A stretch of DNA of 64,000 nucleotides. Source: Clostridiales bacterium. GTDB taxonomy: Bacteria; Bacillota; Clostridia; Peptostreptococcales; Anaerovoracaceae. The position numbers and the translations under genes are program-made. Below the pieces are notes generated by a model, which was not told the DNA's origin, made no database searches, and was given only the letters and a program-made list of their open reading frames with translations. Position 1 is the stretch's first letter, and the number at the start of each line of letters is the position of its first letter. Positions 36,373 through 43,361 of the stretch are shown piece after piece. The stretch lies in NCBI GenBank assembly GCA_015258265.1, contig JABZIP010000005.1, forward strand, positions 1 to 64,000, given 5' to 3'.

Positions 36373-39300
36373 TTAATCTTCGTCATGTCCTTCTTCGCCG
36401 CCGTTATTTTCGCCATCCTGACTGTCATCATCACCCTCTTGGTCATCACCCTGATCATCGCCGTCATCCTGATTGCCCTGCTCATCCTCGTTATCCTTTT
36501 GGTCGTCTTCGTTTGCAGGTGGATTTGGCTGTTCACCCGGAGTGCCCGGGTTAGCAGGCTCTTGTGGCTTTTCAGGTACAGTTGATTGTTCGCTATCCGA
36601 CGATTTTTTTACCATAAGATATTCCTTGGACTTAATCTCCAATCTTAAATCTCCATACTCAAATGTTACCTTTAAATTCTTTAAAAATGCATTTAACGGT
36701 GTCAATACAGTCTCATTTTCAGGATCTGTAGATATTCCATAATCATCAAAGAATTCAGGAGTTACATCTTTTACCTTTCCATCACTACTTTTCAATGTAA
36801 CAATCATGCCCGCAACATCAAATTTTTCTCCAATAAAGTACTGCATTTTGGGTAGTTTTTTGATTTCTATAGAAGTTGTTTTCTCAATATCATAATCATC
36901 TTGAGGCTCTTGCGACTCTTCTTTTTCTACATCAAAAGTGATTTTGTAGAAAAAGTTTACATTAAGGTCTTTTTCGTGATCCTTCTCATCCATAGAAAAT
37001 TTTAATTCTTTGTTTTCATCATTTTTATCTATTTTCAATTCATCTTTTGCGATGATATACTTAGAATCCGAATTCGCTGAATCTGTAGGATTTTTTCTAA
37101 CAATTCTTAACTTAAGATTTTTTCCTACAAAATTATCGTTCCATTTAGCTCTGCTAATAGCTACTTTTTGATGAACATTTATGTTATTTTCATCGTACGG
37201 TGCACCCGGAGTTGGCTTTGCCTTTTCAGGATTATCTACGTCTTTCCAATCCTCATTTCCAATTTTATATTGCATCCCCACAGTCCAATTTTCATTATAT
37301 TCATCATTGACTACTATCGAAAATACATCTTCCCTAAGTGAAGGTCCATGCTCTATCAATATAGGTACTGCATATGTAGGAAAATCTTTGAGCTTCATAC
37401 CATCAGTTATAAGCGTTCCGTTTTTCGTTTTCATGGTTATGCCATTTCCTGCAAATTGGTCAATCCCGATTTCACTTATAGTGCCGTTTTTGTTTATAAG
37501 TTTTACTTTTAGTTTGCTCAAGTTTAAAGGTAATATCCTATTTGTGAAAACTTTTTTGTCCAAAATTCCTGTAACTTCAATCTCATTAATTTCATTATTG
37601 GTTTCATTATCATGAGCTGAAAGTTCAAGCGCATTACCAACAGAATTTGCAATACCGCCTGCCGTCAATGTCGCTCCCGAAACGCTGTCAAACAGATCGT
37701 CTTTATCATACTCTCCTGCAAGATATGTCTTTACCGCTTTTGAAATTTCTCGAACCACATCAGTTGAAGAAGCCGAGTTTGAAATTTCTTGAACTATTTT
37801 TGCACAATTTTTACCTAAAAGTTCTGTAGCTTTTGCATTTCTTTCAGAATTGATCTTAATATTTTCAATTTCACCGGTATATTTATAACAACACCTAACG
37901 ACAGCAATATTTTTGCGAGCATTTTCACCGGAAATAAAATTTAATAATCCTTCTGCTTTTTCTATATAGCCCGGATCTTCACTTATTAAGCTATCGCCCG
38001 GAAGTATCTCAATGCTCTTAACCACTCCATTTGTAATTTTTACCTTTGTCTTTACCGTTGCTGTATCATTAAAACCTTTACCAACTCCTATAAATATGCC
38101 ATCCTTAAGTTTTCTATCCACAGTCAGTTCTTTTATAAGTTTGTCCGATGCAGTTTTAGCCGCCTTTTCACTTGCCTCAAGTGTTGATGCAGCATCATTT
38201 GAGCCGTTTTTAACTACATTAGGAGATTGTAAAACAAGTTTAAATCCATCACTTTTATATTCTTTTTGTTCTTTGTTAAATTCACTTACCGATTTAGGCA
38301 ATCTTAAATTTTCAACCTTACTTGTTGAAGTAATGGTTACATTTCCATTCTTTGCCTTTGCACGCAACGTTTTTACATTGGCAGCTATGGTAACTTCCTT
38401 ATCTCCGGTTTCTAAATCTTTTGCTAATTCTATTTGCTTTATTTTAGCATTTTCAAGCGTTTTGATAATTGCGGGTGTTTTAACAAGTACATTTTCCAGC
38501 TTCGTCGAACTGTCTACTACAAGTCTTGGTCTTTTGCCATTATTCTTAGCTATTATAACATCTCCCTCGACTTTCGTATTTTTCAAATATATACCATGCG
38601 ATCCTCCACCATTTATTATCAGTTTCCCGCTTATTGTAACATTCTCCAATATTACATCGCCATCGGCAACTTTTTCTGATACTGTAATATCCTTTTCTAT
38701 TGTCACATTTTTTACTGCAACTTTATTACCTACTAAGTTGGCCGATATGATTTTTTTCCCATTTCCATCATACTGCCCGCTTATTGATTTTTTACCACCG
38801 GCGTTTTCAAGAGCATTTACAACCGCATTAATAAGTCCTATGCTGCTTTTTGTTGCTCCGGATACCGTATCCACTTTAGTTGATTGTGTATTTATTATTT
38901 TTTGTATAATACCTTTTGCGCCTTCATCTCTTAAATAGCCTGCATCATCATGGTTCGCATATTCAATTTTGCTTATCTTTCCATCCTGCACAGTAACTTT
39001 CACACTCATAGAGTTTCTACGGTATCCATCTGCCCTTCCCTCATACGTTCCATTATTCAGCTCTGCAAAATCAACTTCCTGTTTAGCTACAGCCACGCCA
39101 CCACCTTTACTGCTTCCTGTGCTTCCGACAGTACCTATGCTGCCCTCCCCTTTTTGCTGAGATATGCAATCCTTGACAGCATCTTTTATTGCATTACAAG
39201 AAAGAGTTGCACCTGAAACATTGTCTATGCCCTCTACGCTTTGTTTTGCGATTATCTGCGCTATGATTTTCTTTGCCCTTTCAAGATACGAGCCTGTTTC

Positions 39301-40071
39301 ATTATCGGAAACTATCTTAATATCAACTATTTTCCCTTTATCGAAAAGCACCTTCAGCTTCATCGTGCCGCCGTAGCCGGCTCCCGTGCCTTCAAATTCC
39401 TGCTCATTGATATTTTTGAGTACCTCTGCCATTTTTCTTTCGCTCTTTGAAAGAATCAGAACCGCTTGTGCCCTACTTATGCCTTTCTTCGGATTCAATC
39501 TGTTAAATTCTCCGCTAATTACACCTGCTGCTACCAGTACCGATATAGCTTCCCTCGCATAATCCGATATAGCTCCCGCATCGGAAAATTTCGATATATC
39601 CGCGACTTTTTGTCCTTCTTTACCCTTTGGATAAGTGAGCCTATAAAGCATTACGAAAGCCTGTTCTCTGGTAATTGCAACTTCCGGCGACATAGTGTTC
39701 GCACCTGTCCCCTTCATGTACCCCGCCTGTAACGCCTTCGCCATGTCGGATCTGTACCATGCATTGCTACTTACATCCGTAAAATCGGATATCTTGCTGC
39801 TTTCTTCAGAAAATTGCATGATTCTGTTGATTACCGCAGCATATTCAGCTCTGCTCATATTTTTATCAGGGAATACCCTCCCGCTTTCATCTCCTTTTAG
39901 ATAGCCTTTTTTGTTAAAATCTTTAAGCGTATTTACCATCCAGTGTCCATCTATGTCCGACGGCATTATACCTTTGGCTTCCTCTGCATTTGCAGCTGTA
40001 AAAAATCCGGTCATTGATACAAATCCGAATACAAATGCAAAAGTCAAAATGGAAAGTCGTCTAATATTCAA
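36373..40071 (-). CDS. Giant SLH-anchored protein with three FMN-binding domains
   Basis: 1,232 residues from a TTG start behind GAGGAGG. Order: signal peptide 1-29; SLH domains about 36-78, 94-145, 157-208; FMN_bind 1 (225-303, Thr289 in DNVSGAT); FMN_bind 2 (338-423, Thr407 in DTVSGAT); a beta-helix-like region about 440-600 with repeated 'NVTI..', 'GDVII' strands; FMN_bind 3 (655-815, Thr801 in DSVSGAT); two Ig/Big-like regions, the second with YFIGEKFDVAGMIVTL; a Pro-rich linker; a very acidic Asp/Glu/Gly tail of about 45 residues. SLH domains bind wall polymers, and ApbE attaches FMN to the Thr sites. I infer a wall-bound flavin electron carrier. It is the intact paralogue of the gene at 34900. 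Confidence 0.9.
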   Translation of the reverse strand: MNIRRLSILTFAFVFGFVSMTGFFTAANAEEAKGIMPSDIDGHWMVNTLKDFNKKGYLKGDESGRVFPDKNMSRAEYAAVINRIMQFSEESSKISDFTDVSSNAWYRSDMAKALQAGYMKGTGANTMSPEVAITREQAFVMLYRLTYPKGKEGQKVADISKFSDAGAISDYAREAISVLVAAGVISGEFNRLNPKKGISRAQAVLILSKSERKMAEVLKNINEQEFEGTGAGYGGTMKLKVLFDKGKIVDIKIVSDNETGSYLERAKKIIAQIIAKQSVEGIDNVSGATLSCNAIKDAVKDCISQQKGEGSIGTVGSTGSSKGGGVAVAKQEVDFAELNNGTYEGRADGYRRNSMSVKVTVQDGKISKIEYANHDDAGYLRDEGAKGIIQKIINTQSTKVDTVSGATKSSIGLINAVVNALENAGGKKSISGQYDGNGKKIISANLVGNKVAVKNVTIEKDITVSEKVADGDVILENVTISGKLIINGGGSHGIYLKNTKVEGDVIIAKNNGKRPRLVVDSSTKLENVLVKTPAIIKTLENAKIKQIELAKDLETGDKEVTIAANVKTLRAKAKNGNVTITSTSKVENLRLPKSVSEFNKEQKEYKSDGFKLVLQSPNVVKNGSNDAASTLEASEKAAKTASDKLIKELTVDRKLKDGIFIGVGKGFNDTATVKTKVKITNGVVKSIEILPGDSLISEDPGYIEKAEGLLNFISGENARKNIAVVRCCYKYTGEIENIKINSERNAKATELLGKNCAKIVQEISNSASSTDVVREISKAVKTYLAGEYDKDDLFDSVSGATLTAGGIANSVGNALELSAHDNETNNEINEIEVTGILDKKVFTNRILPLNLSKLKVKLINKNGTISEIGIDQFAGNGITMKTKNGTLITDGMKLKDFPTYAVPILIEHGPSLREDVFSIVVNDEYNENWTVGMQYKIGNEDWKDVDNPEKAKPTPGAPYDENNINVHQKVAISRAKWNDNFVGKNLKLRIVRKNPTDSANSDSKYIIAKDELKIDKNDENKELKFSMDEKDHEKDLNVNFFYKITFDVEKEESQEPQDDYDIEKTTSIEIKKLPKMQYFIGEKFDVAGMIVTLKSSDGKVKDVTPEFFDDYGISTDPENETVLTPLNAFLKNLKVTFEYGDLRLEIKSKEYLMVKKSSDSEQSTVPEKPQEPANPGTPGEQPNPPANEDDQKDNEDEQGNQDDGDDQGDDQEGDDDSQDGENNGGEEGHDED

Positions 40072-40113
40072 TTTTGTTCCTCCTCAATATTTCATGTATT
40101 TTAGTTGTACTTT

Positions 40114-40129
40114 GTTAGCATATGCTAAC
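40114..40129. promoter_or_regulatory. Palindromic operator candidate, copy B
   Basis: GTTAGCATATGCTAAC again, at the same distance from the promoter as copy A. The palindrome is unchanged although the adjacent bases differ (TATACG against CACACG). Confidence 0.7.
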
Positions 40130-40141
40130 CACACGAAGGGA

Positions 40142-40171
40142 ATTATATCATTAGCCATCGGCAACTGTCAA
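40142..40171 (-). promoter_or_regulatory. Consensus promoter of the giant SLH/FMN gene
   Basis: TTGACA (40166-40171), 18-bp spacer and TATAAT (40142-40147), both perfect. Confidence 0.85.
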
Positions 40172-40226
40172 TATTTTGAACACAAAAAAACATTAATTTT
40201 TTCGAAAGAACAATATGTGTATTTAC

Positions 40227-40263
40227 AAAAAATAAGGAGATACCGTAGTTTCTCCCTATTTTT
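40227..40263 (-). terminator. Intrinsic terminator after ogg
   Basis: On the minus strand AAAATAGGGAGA pairs with TCTCCTTATTTT around a ten-base loop, followed by T. It is 35 bases past the ogg stop. Confidence 0.6.
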
Positions 40264-40297
40264 AAATTTAATACCCTATATACCATAAAGCGGTCTA

Positions 40298-41164
40298 TTA
40301 TTTACCTGCTAAAGTTCTGATGTAATAAAAAAGATACTGCTGCGCTATTCCGCCGTTATCCCCAAAATGAGTTGCCGCATATTCATTCATCCCTTTTGTA
40401 TCCTTCTCATCAAAGCCATAAACATCGTGCATCACGCGCTTCACCCAGACATCTATGGGAAACGCCTCAAATTTGCCGAGTCCAAATAACAATATGCAAT
40501 CCGCTACCTTCGGTCCTATACCGGAAAGTCCCAAAAGAAATTCACGTGCCGTTTTGTAATCCATTTCTCCTATTCGTGCAAATTCCTCGTGATTTCTTGC
40601 AAGCTGCGCACTTGTAACAGCTATGTACTCAGCCCTATATCCCAATTTCAGTATTTTTAAATCTTCGACACCGGCTTTTTGAAGTTCAAAAACTGTCGGA
40701 AACGCATAATGCGCTTCGCCATTTTCACATACAATTCGCTCGCCGAATTTCTCTGCAATTGCGTTTATACATTTCTTTATTCGCGGTATATTGCTGTTTT
40801 GTGAAACTATAAACGAAATTATCGTTTCAAATATGTCCTGTTTCAAAATTCGTATTCCCTCGCCATAGGAAATTGCTACAGCGAGTTTTTTGTCTTTCGC
40901 AGCAAGTTTTTCTTTAATCTTCCCATAATCTCTGCTAAGATCAAAATAACTTTCCCAAAATGCCCTATCTGCTACTGCATTTTTTGCCTCAATCGTAAGT
41001 ACACCCGAGTAATTATCTCGGTTCTCAAGCGAAATATACGCGGCTTTGTTGGAAACTATCCCGAAATATCTACCGTCCGCCTGCCTTTCCCACCGAAAAC
41101 ACTGCCCACATTCAAATATTTGCACCAAGTCAAAGTCGCGGACCTGCAATTCTAATTTTTCCAT
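40298..41164 (-). CDS. ogg: 8-oxoguanine DNA glycosylase/AP lyase, OGG1 family
   Basis: 288 residues. The helix-hairpin-helix LSGIGPKVADCILLFG (213-228) carries the Schiff-base Lys219, and PIDVW holds the catalytic Asp238. The N-terminal part with FECGQCFRWERQADGRYFG fits the OGG domain. It removes oxidised guanine from DNA. It lies two bases after the P-loop/Asp23 fusion gene. Confidence 0.9.
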   Translation of the reverse strand: MEKLELQVRDFDLVQIFECGQCFRWERQADGRYFGIVSNKAAYISLENRDNYSGVLTIEAKNAVADRAFWESYFDLSRDYGKIKEKLAAKDKKLAVAISYGEGIRILKQDIFETIISFIVSQNSNIPRIKKCINAIAEKFGERIVCENGEAHYAFPTVFELQKAGVEDLKILKLGYRAEYIAVTSAQLARNHEEFARIGEMDYKTAREFLLGLSGIGPKVADCILLFGLGKFEAFPIDVWVKRVMHDVYGFDEKDTKGMNEYAATHFGDNGGIAQQYLFYYIRTLAGK

Positions 41165-41165
41165 A

Positions 41166-41978
41166 CTATATCAGTCCTTTTATTTCTATATTTACGCACG
41201 CTATGTTAAATGCCGTAATGTCCTCAACTGCCCGTGCAATCTCACTTTGCAGCATTTCCGCCTGTTCTATTATGTTAAATCCATAAACCATATTTAGTAT
41301 AACAGTAAGCTCTACTCCATCTTTTGAATTGTTAGATATTACCGAAACGACTTCCGACACCGCACTGTTTTTCATACCCAGATACGACACCAAATCTCTA
41401 ACTACTTTTTTCGAAACAAAAAAATCTCCAAGATAGCTATATGTCGGGCGCACAACCGTCCTCTCCGCCTGAATTGCCTTGTGCTTAGACAGTCCGAACC
41501 GCTTTACCATTCTAAGCGGATGTAAAAAATATCCTGAAAAATCGTTTTTGAGCGACACCGCCGGCGCCGGTATTATGTGCTTTCCAAGCTCGTTTCGCTC
41601 CTTTTGTGCGATGTCCCTTTCCTTTTGCGTCGTAATGTCTTCTATATAGGTAGTTTCCTGTATTTCAGGTAGTCCAAGCCTACTTGCAATTTGCTCAACC
41701 ATTCTATCGGATGTACCCAAAATCAGTATTGCCTCAGGATTTATTTCTTTAATTTTTTCAACTACCTGTCCTTGATGCTCATCTTTTGTAAAAAGTGCAG
41801 CCTTGATAGCTCCCAGCTTTGTTTGCTCCCTTTTTGCGGAGCTTCCTGCTATTACCTGACCTGCCAATATAAAAAGTCCGTCATCTATTATGGCATTTAT
41901 ATTTTTAGCAGCTGCAAGACTCATCGCCCTGTAACTTTTACCTGTTCCACTTTTTCCTACTAAGGCATAAACTTTCAT
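41166..41978 (-). CDS. P-loop NTPase fused to Asp23/Gls24-like domain
   Basis: 270 residues. The N-terminus VYALVGKSGTGKSYRAMSLA is a clean Walker A; residues 15-160 would complete a small nucleotide-binding fold. From about 165 the pattern TYSYLGDFFVSKKVVRDLVS, then AVSEVVSVIS, LTVILNMVYG and IARAVEDIT matches the Asp23/Gls24 (alkaline shock) domain, which often associates with the membrane and envelope stress. The joined form has no known function that I can name. Divergent from the ferredoxin gene. Confidence 0.75.
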   Translation of the reverse strand: MKVYALVGKSGTGKSYRAMSLAAAKNINAIIDDGLFILAGQVIAGSSAKREQTKLGAIKAALFTKDEHQGQVVEKIKEINPEAILILGTSDRMVEQIASRLGLPEIQETTYIEDITTQKERDIAQKERNELGKHIIPAPAVSLKNDFSGYFLHPLRMVKRFGLSKHKAIQAERTVVRPTYSYLGDFFVSKKVVRDLVSYLGMKNSAVSEVVSVISNNSKDGVELTVILNMVYGFNIIEQAEMLQSEIARAVEDITAFNIACVNIEIKGLI

Positions 41979-41979
41979 C

Positions 41980-42008
41980 TTTACTTATCCATTTCTTTTT
42001 GTTATACT
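41980..42008 (+). promoter_or_regulatory. Promoter of the ferredoxin gene
   Basis: TTTACT (41980-41985), 17-bp spacer, TATACT (42003-42008), about 37 bases before the ATG at 42046. Confidence 0.6.
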
Positions 42009-42045
42009 ATTAGTGAAATTTATAAATACGAAAGGAGATCTGACA

Positions 42046-42216
42046 ATGGCATATAAAATTATCGAAGATGCTTGCATCAACTGCGGAGCTTGTGAACCTG
42101 AATGTCCGGTTGAAGCTATCAAAGAAGATGGTGGAGTAAGAGTAATCAACGCTGATCTTTGCATCGATTGTGGCGCTTGCGCTGGTGTCTGTCCTACAGA
42201 TGCTATCGAAGGTTAA
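42046..42216 (+). CDS. Clostridial-type 2[4Fe-4S] ferredoxin
   Basis: 56 residues with two C-x2-C-x2-C-x3-C-P motifs: CINCGACEPECP and CIDCGACAGVCP. It is the low-potential electron carrier of anaerobes and the likely donor for the thioredoxin reductase-like enzyme at 56070. The AAAGGAG at 42031-42037 fixes the start at 42046; an upstream in-frame ATG at 42013 lacks such a site. It is a single-gene unit with its own promoter and terminator. Confidence 0.97.
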   Translation: MAYKIIEDACINCGACEPECPVEAIKEDGGVRVINADLCIDCGACAGVCPTDAIEG

Positions 42217-42240
42217 TTCACTTTCTAATATCAGTTACTA

Positions 42241-42275
42241 AAAAAATAACCGTTTTTAATTACGGTTATTTTTTA
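42241..42275. terminator. Bidirectional terminator between ferredoxin and rex
   Basis: AAAATAACCGT pairs with ACGGTTATTTT, with A-rich and T-rich flanks, so it serves both convergent genes. Confidence 0.92.
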
Positions 42276-42913
42276 TTTCTCTTTTCGTGATTTTTATTTA
42301 TATGGTATGCAAGCGAATGGAGCCCGTCACTCAAATGCACATTCTCAATCGCAACCGACACCGGCACTTCCAAATCAACCGGTGCAAAATTCCAAATACC
42401 TTTCACTCCGGCAAAAGTGAGCTTGTCGGCAACTTCTTGCGCAGCCTCCTTGGTTGTGCAAATAATTCCGATATCAATTTTATTATTCTCTACGTATTCA
42501 ACTAAATTTTCATAATCTAAAACATTCTTATCGTTGATTTTCAAGCCTATCAATCTTGGATTTACCTCAAACAGGGCATCAACAACAAATCCGGCTTTGT
42601 AATAAGAGGTGTAATTCGCTATGGCTTGACCAAGATTTCCTGCACCGACTATAACCATCTTATATTGCTTATCCAATCCCAATATAATGCTAATCTCCTG
42701 ATGAAGCGCCTTAACATTATAGCCATACCCCTGCTGACCGAATCCGCCGAATGTATTTAAATCCTGACGAATCTGAGAAGCGGTATATCCCATAAGTTCG
42801 CTTAATTCCCTCGAAGACACTTTGTCTACGCCTTTTCGTGCAAGCTCGCTCAAATAGCGTCTATATCTCGGTAACCTCTTAATCACCGCATTTGATATTC
42901 TTGTTTTATTCAT
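42266..42913 (-). CDS. rex: Redox-sensing transcriptional repressor Rex
   Basis: 215 residues. Winged-helix part with VSSRELSELMGYTASQIRQD and NTFGGFGQQGYGY; Rossmann part with VIVGAGNLGQAIANY. Rex senses the NADH/NAD+ ratio and represses fermentation genes. Its ATG overlaps the acp stop (TAATG), so it is translated with the acyl carrier protein. This is an unusual link of redox sensing with lipid synthesis. Confidence 0.96.
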   Translation of the reverse strand: MNKTRISNAVIKRLPRYRRYLSELARKGVDKVSSRELSELMGYTASQIRQDLNTFGGFGQQGYGYNVKALHQEISIILGLDKQYKMVIVGAGNLGQAIANYTSYYKAGFVVDALFEVNPRLIGLKINDKNVLDYENLVEYVENNKIDIGIICTTKEAAQEVADKLTFAGVKGIWNFAPVDLEVPVSVAIENVHLSDGLHSLAYHINKNHEKRNKK

Positions 42914-43143
42914 TACTTTATCTTTTCTTCAACATATCTAACTATATCGCCGATAGATTCGAAATTGTCCGCAGCTTCTTCAGGAATTTCAATATCAAAT
43001 TCGTCTTCAATAGTCATAATTATTTCCACAGCCTCTATCGAATCCGCTTCCAAATCCTTCATCAAATGCGTGTCCATAGTTACCTGAGCCTCAGATACTC
43101 TAAGTTCTTCCATTATTATGTTTTTGATTTTATCGAATACCAT
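42913..43143 (-). CDS. acpP: Acyl carrier protein
   Basis: 76 residues. DLEADSIEAVEIIM contains the phosphopantetheine Ser35. It carries growing acyl chains for the fab enzymes at 59988-64000, 17 kb away. The start at ATG 43143 follows GGAGG by 6 bases; a TTG two codons upstream is too close to that site. A promoter is at 43186-43214. The usual LGxDSL is replaced by EADSI, a common clostridial variation. Confidence 0.94.
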   Translation of the reverse strand: MVFDKIKNIIMEELRVSEAQVTMDTHLMKDLEADSIEAVEIIMTIEDEFDIEIPEEAADNFESIGDIVRYVEEKIK

Positions 43144-43185
43144 ATCCAACCTCCAAGTTTTTTAATCTCTAATTGTTACAGTCCC

Positions 43186-43214
43186 ATTATAAAATAGACA
43201 CGCAATATATGCAA
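43186..43214 (-). promoter_or_regulatory. Promoter of acpP-rex
   Basis: TTGCAT (43209-43214), 17-bp spacer, TATAAT (43186-43191) on the minus strand. Confidence 0.6.
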
Positions 43215-43276
43215 TATGATTTTCAAATTTTTTAATTTTTTCTTATTTGCATTTTATGTAAAGTAAAGCCCGTTGC

Positions 43277-43305
43277 TTGACGAATCTGCCCGAAATTAGT
43301 ACAAT
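43277..43305 (+). promoter_or_regulatory. Promoter of addB
   Basis: TTGACG (43277-43282), 17-bp spacer, TACAAT (43300-43305), 56 bases upstream of the addB ATG. Confidence 0.7.
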
Positions 43306-43361
43306 AAACTCAATCAACAACTACTTTTAATAATATATTATTTGATACAAAGTGAGGAATT

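Larger units (their letters stand above)
39407..40194 (-). repeat. Long direct repeat, copy B (SLH region and promoter)
   Basis: Partner of 34236-35023 at a constant offset of 5,171 bases. Identity stops at the FMN_bind 1 boundary on one side and after AAACATT upstream of the promoter on the other. Confidence 0.92.

Noticed and set aside
36307..36585. Open frame of 92 codons on the plus strand opposite the acidic tail
   Set aside because: It is the antisense of GAT/GAC/GAA-rich codons, giving an artificial hydrophobic sequence; no ribosome site or promoter.
38012..38938. 308-codon plus-strand open frame inside the giant SLH/FMN gene
   Set aside because: It lies antisense to a protein with continuous domain motifs, is low in complexity (Ser/Thr/Phe) and has no start signals.
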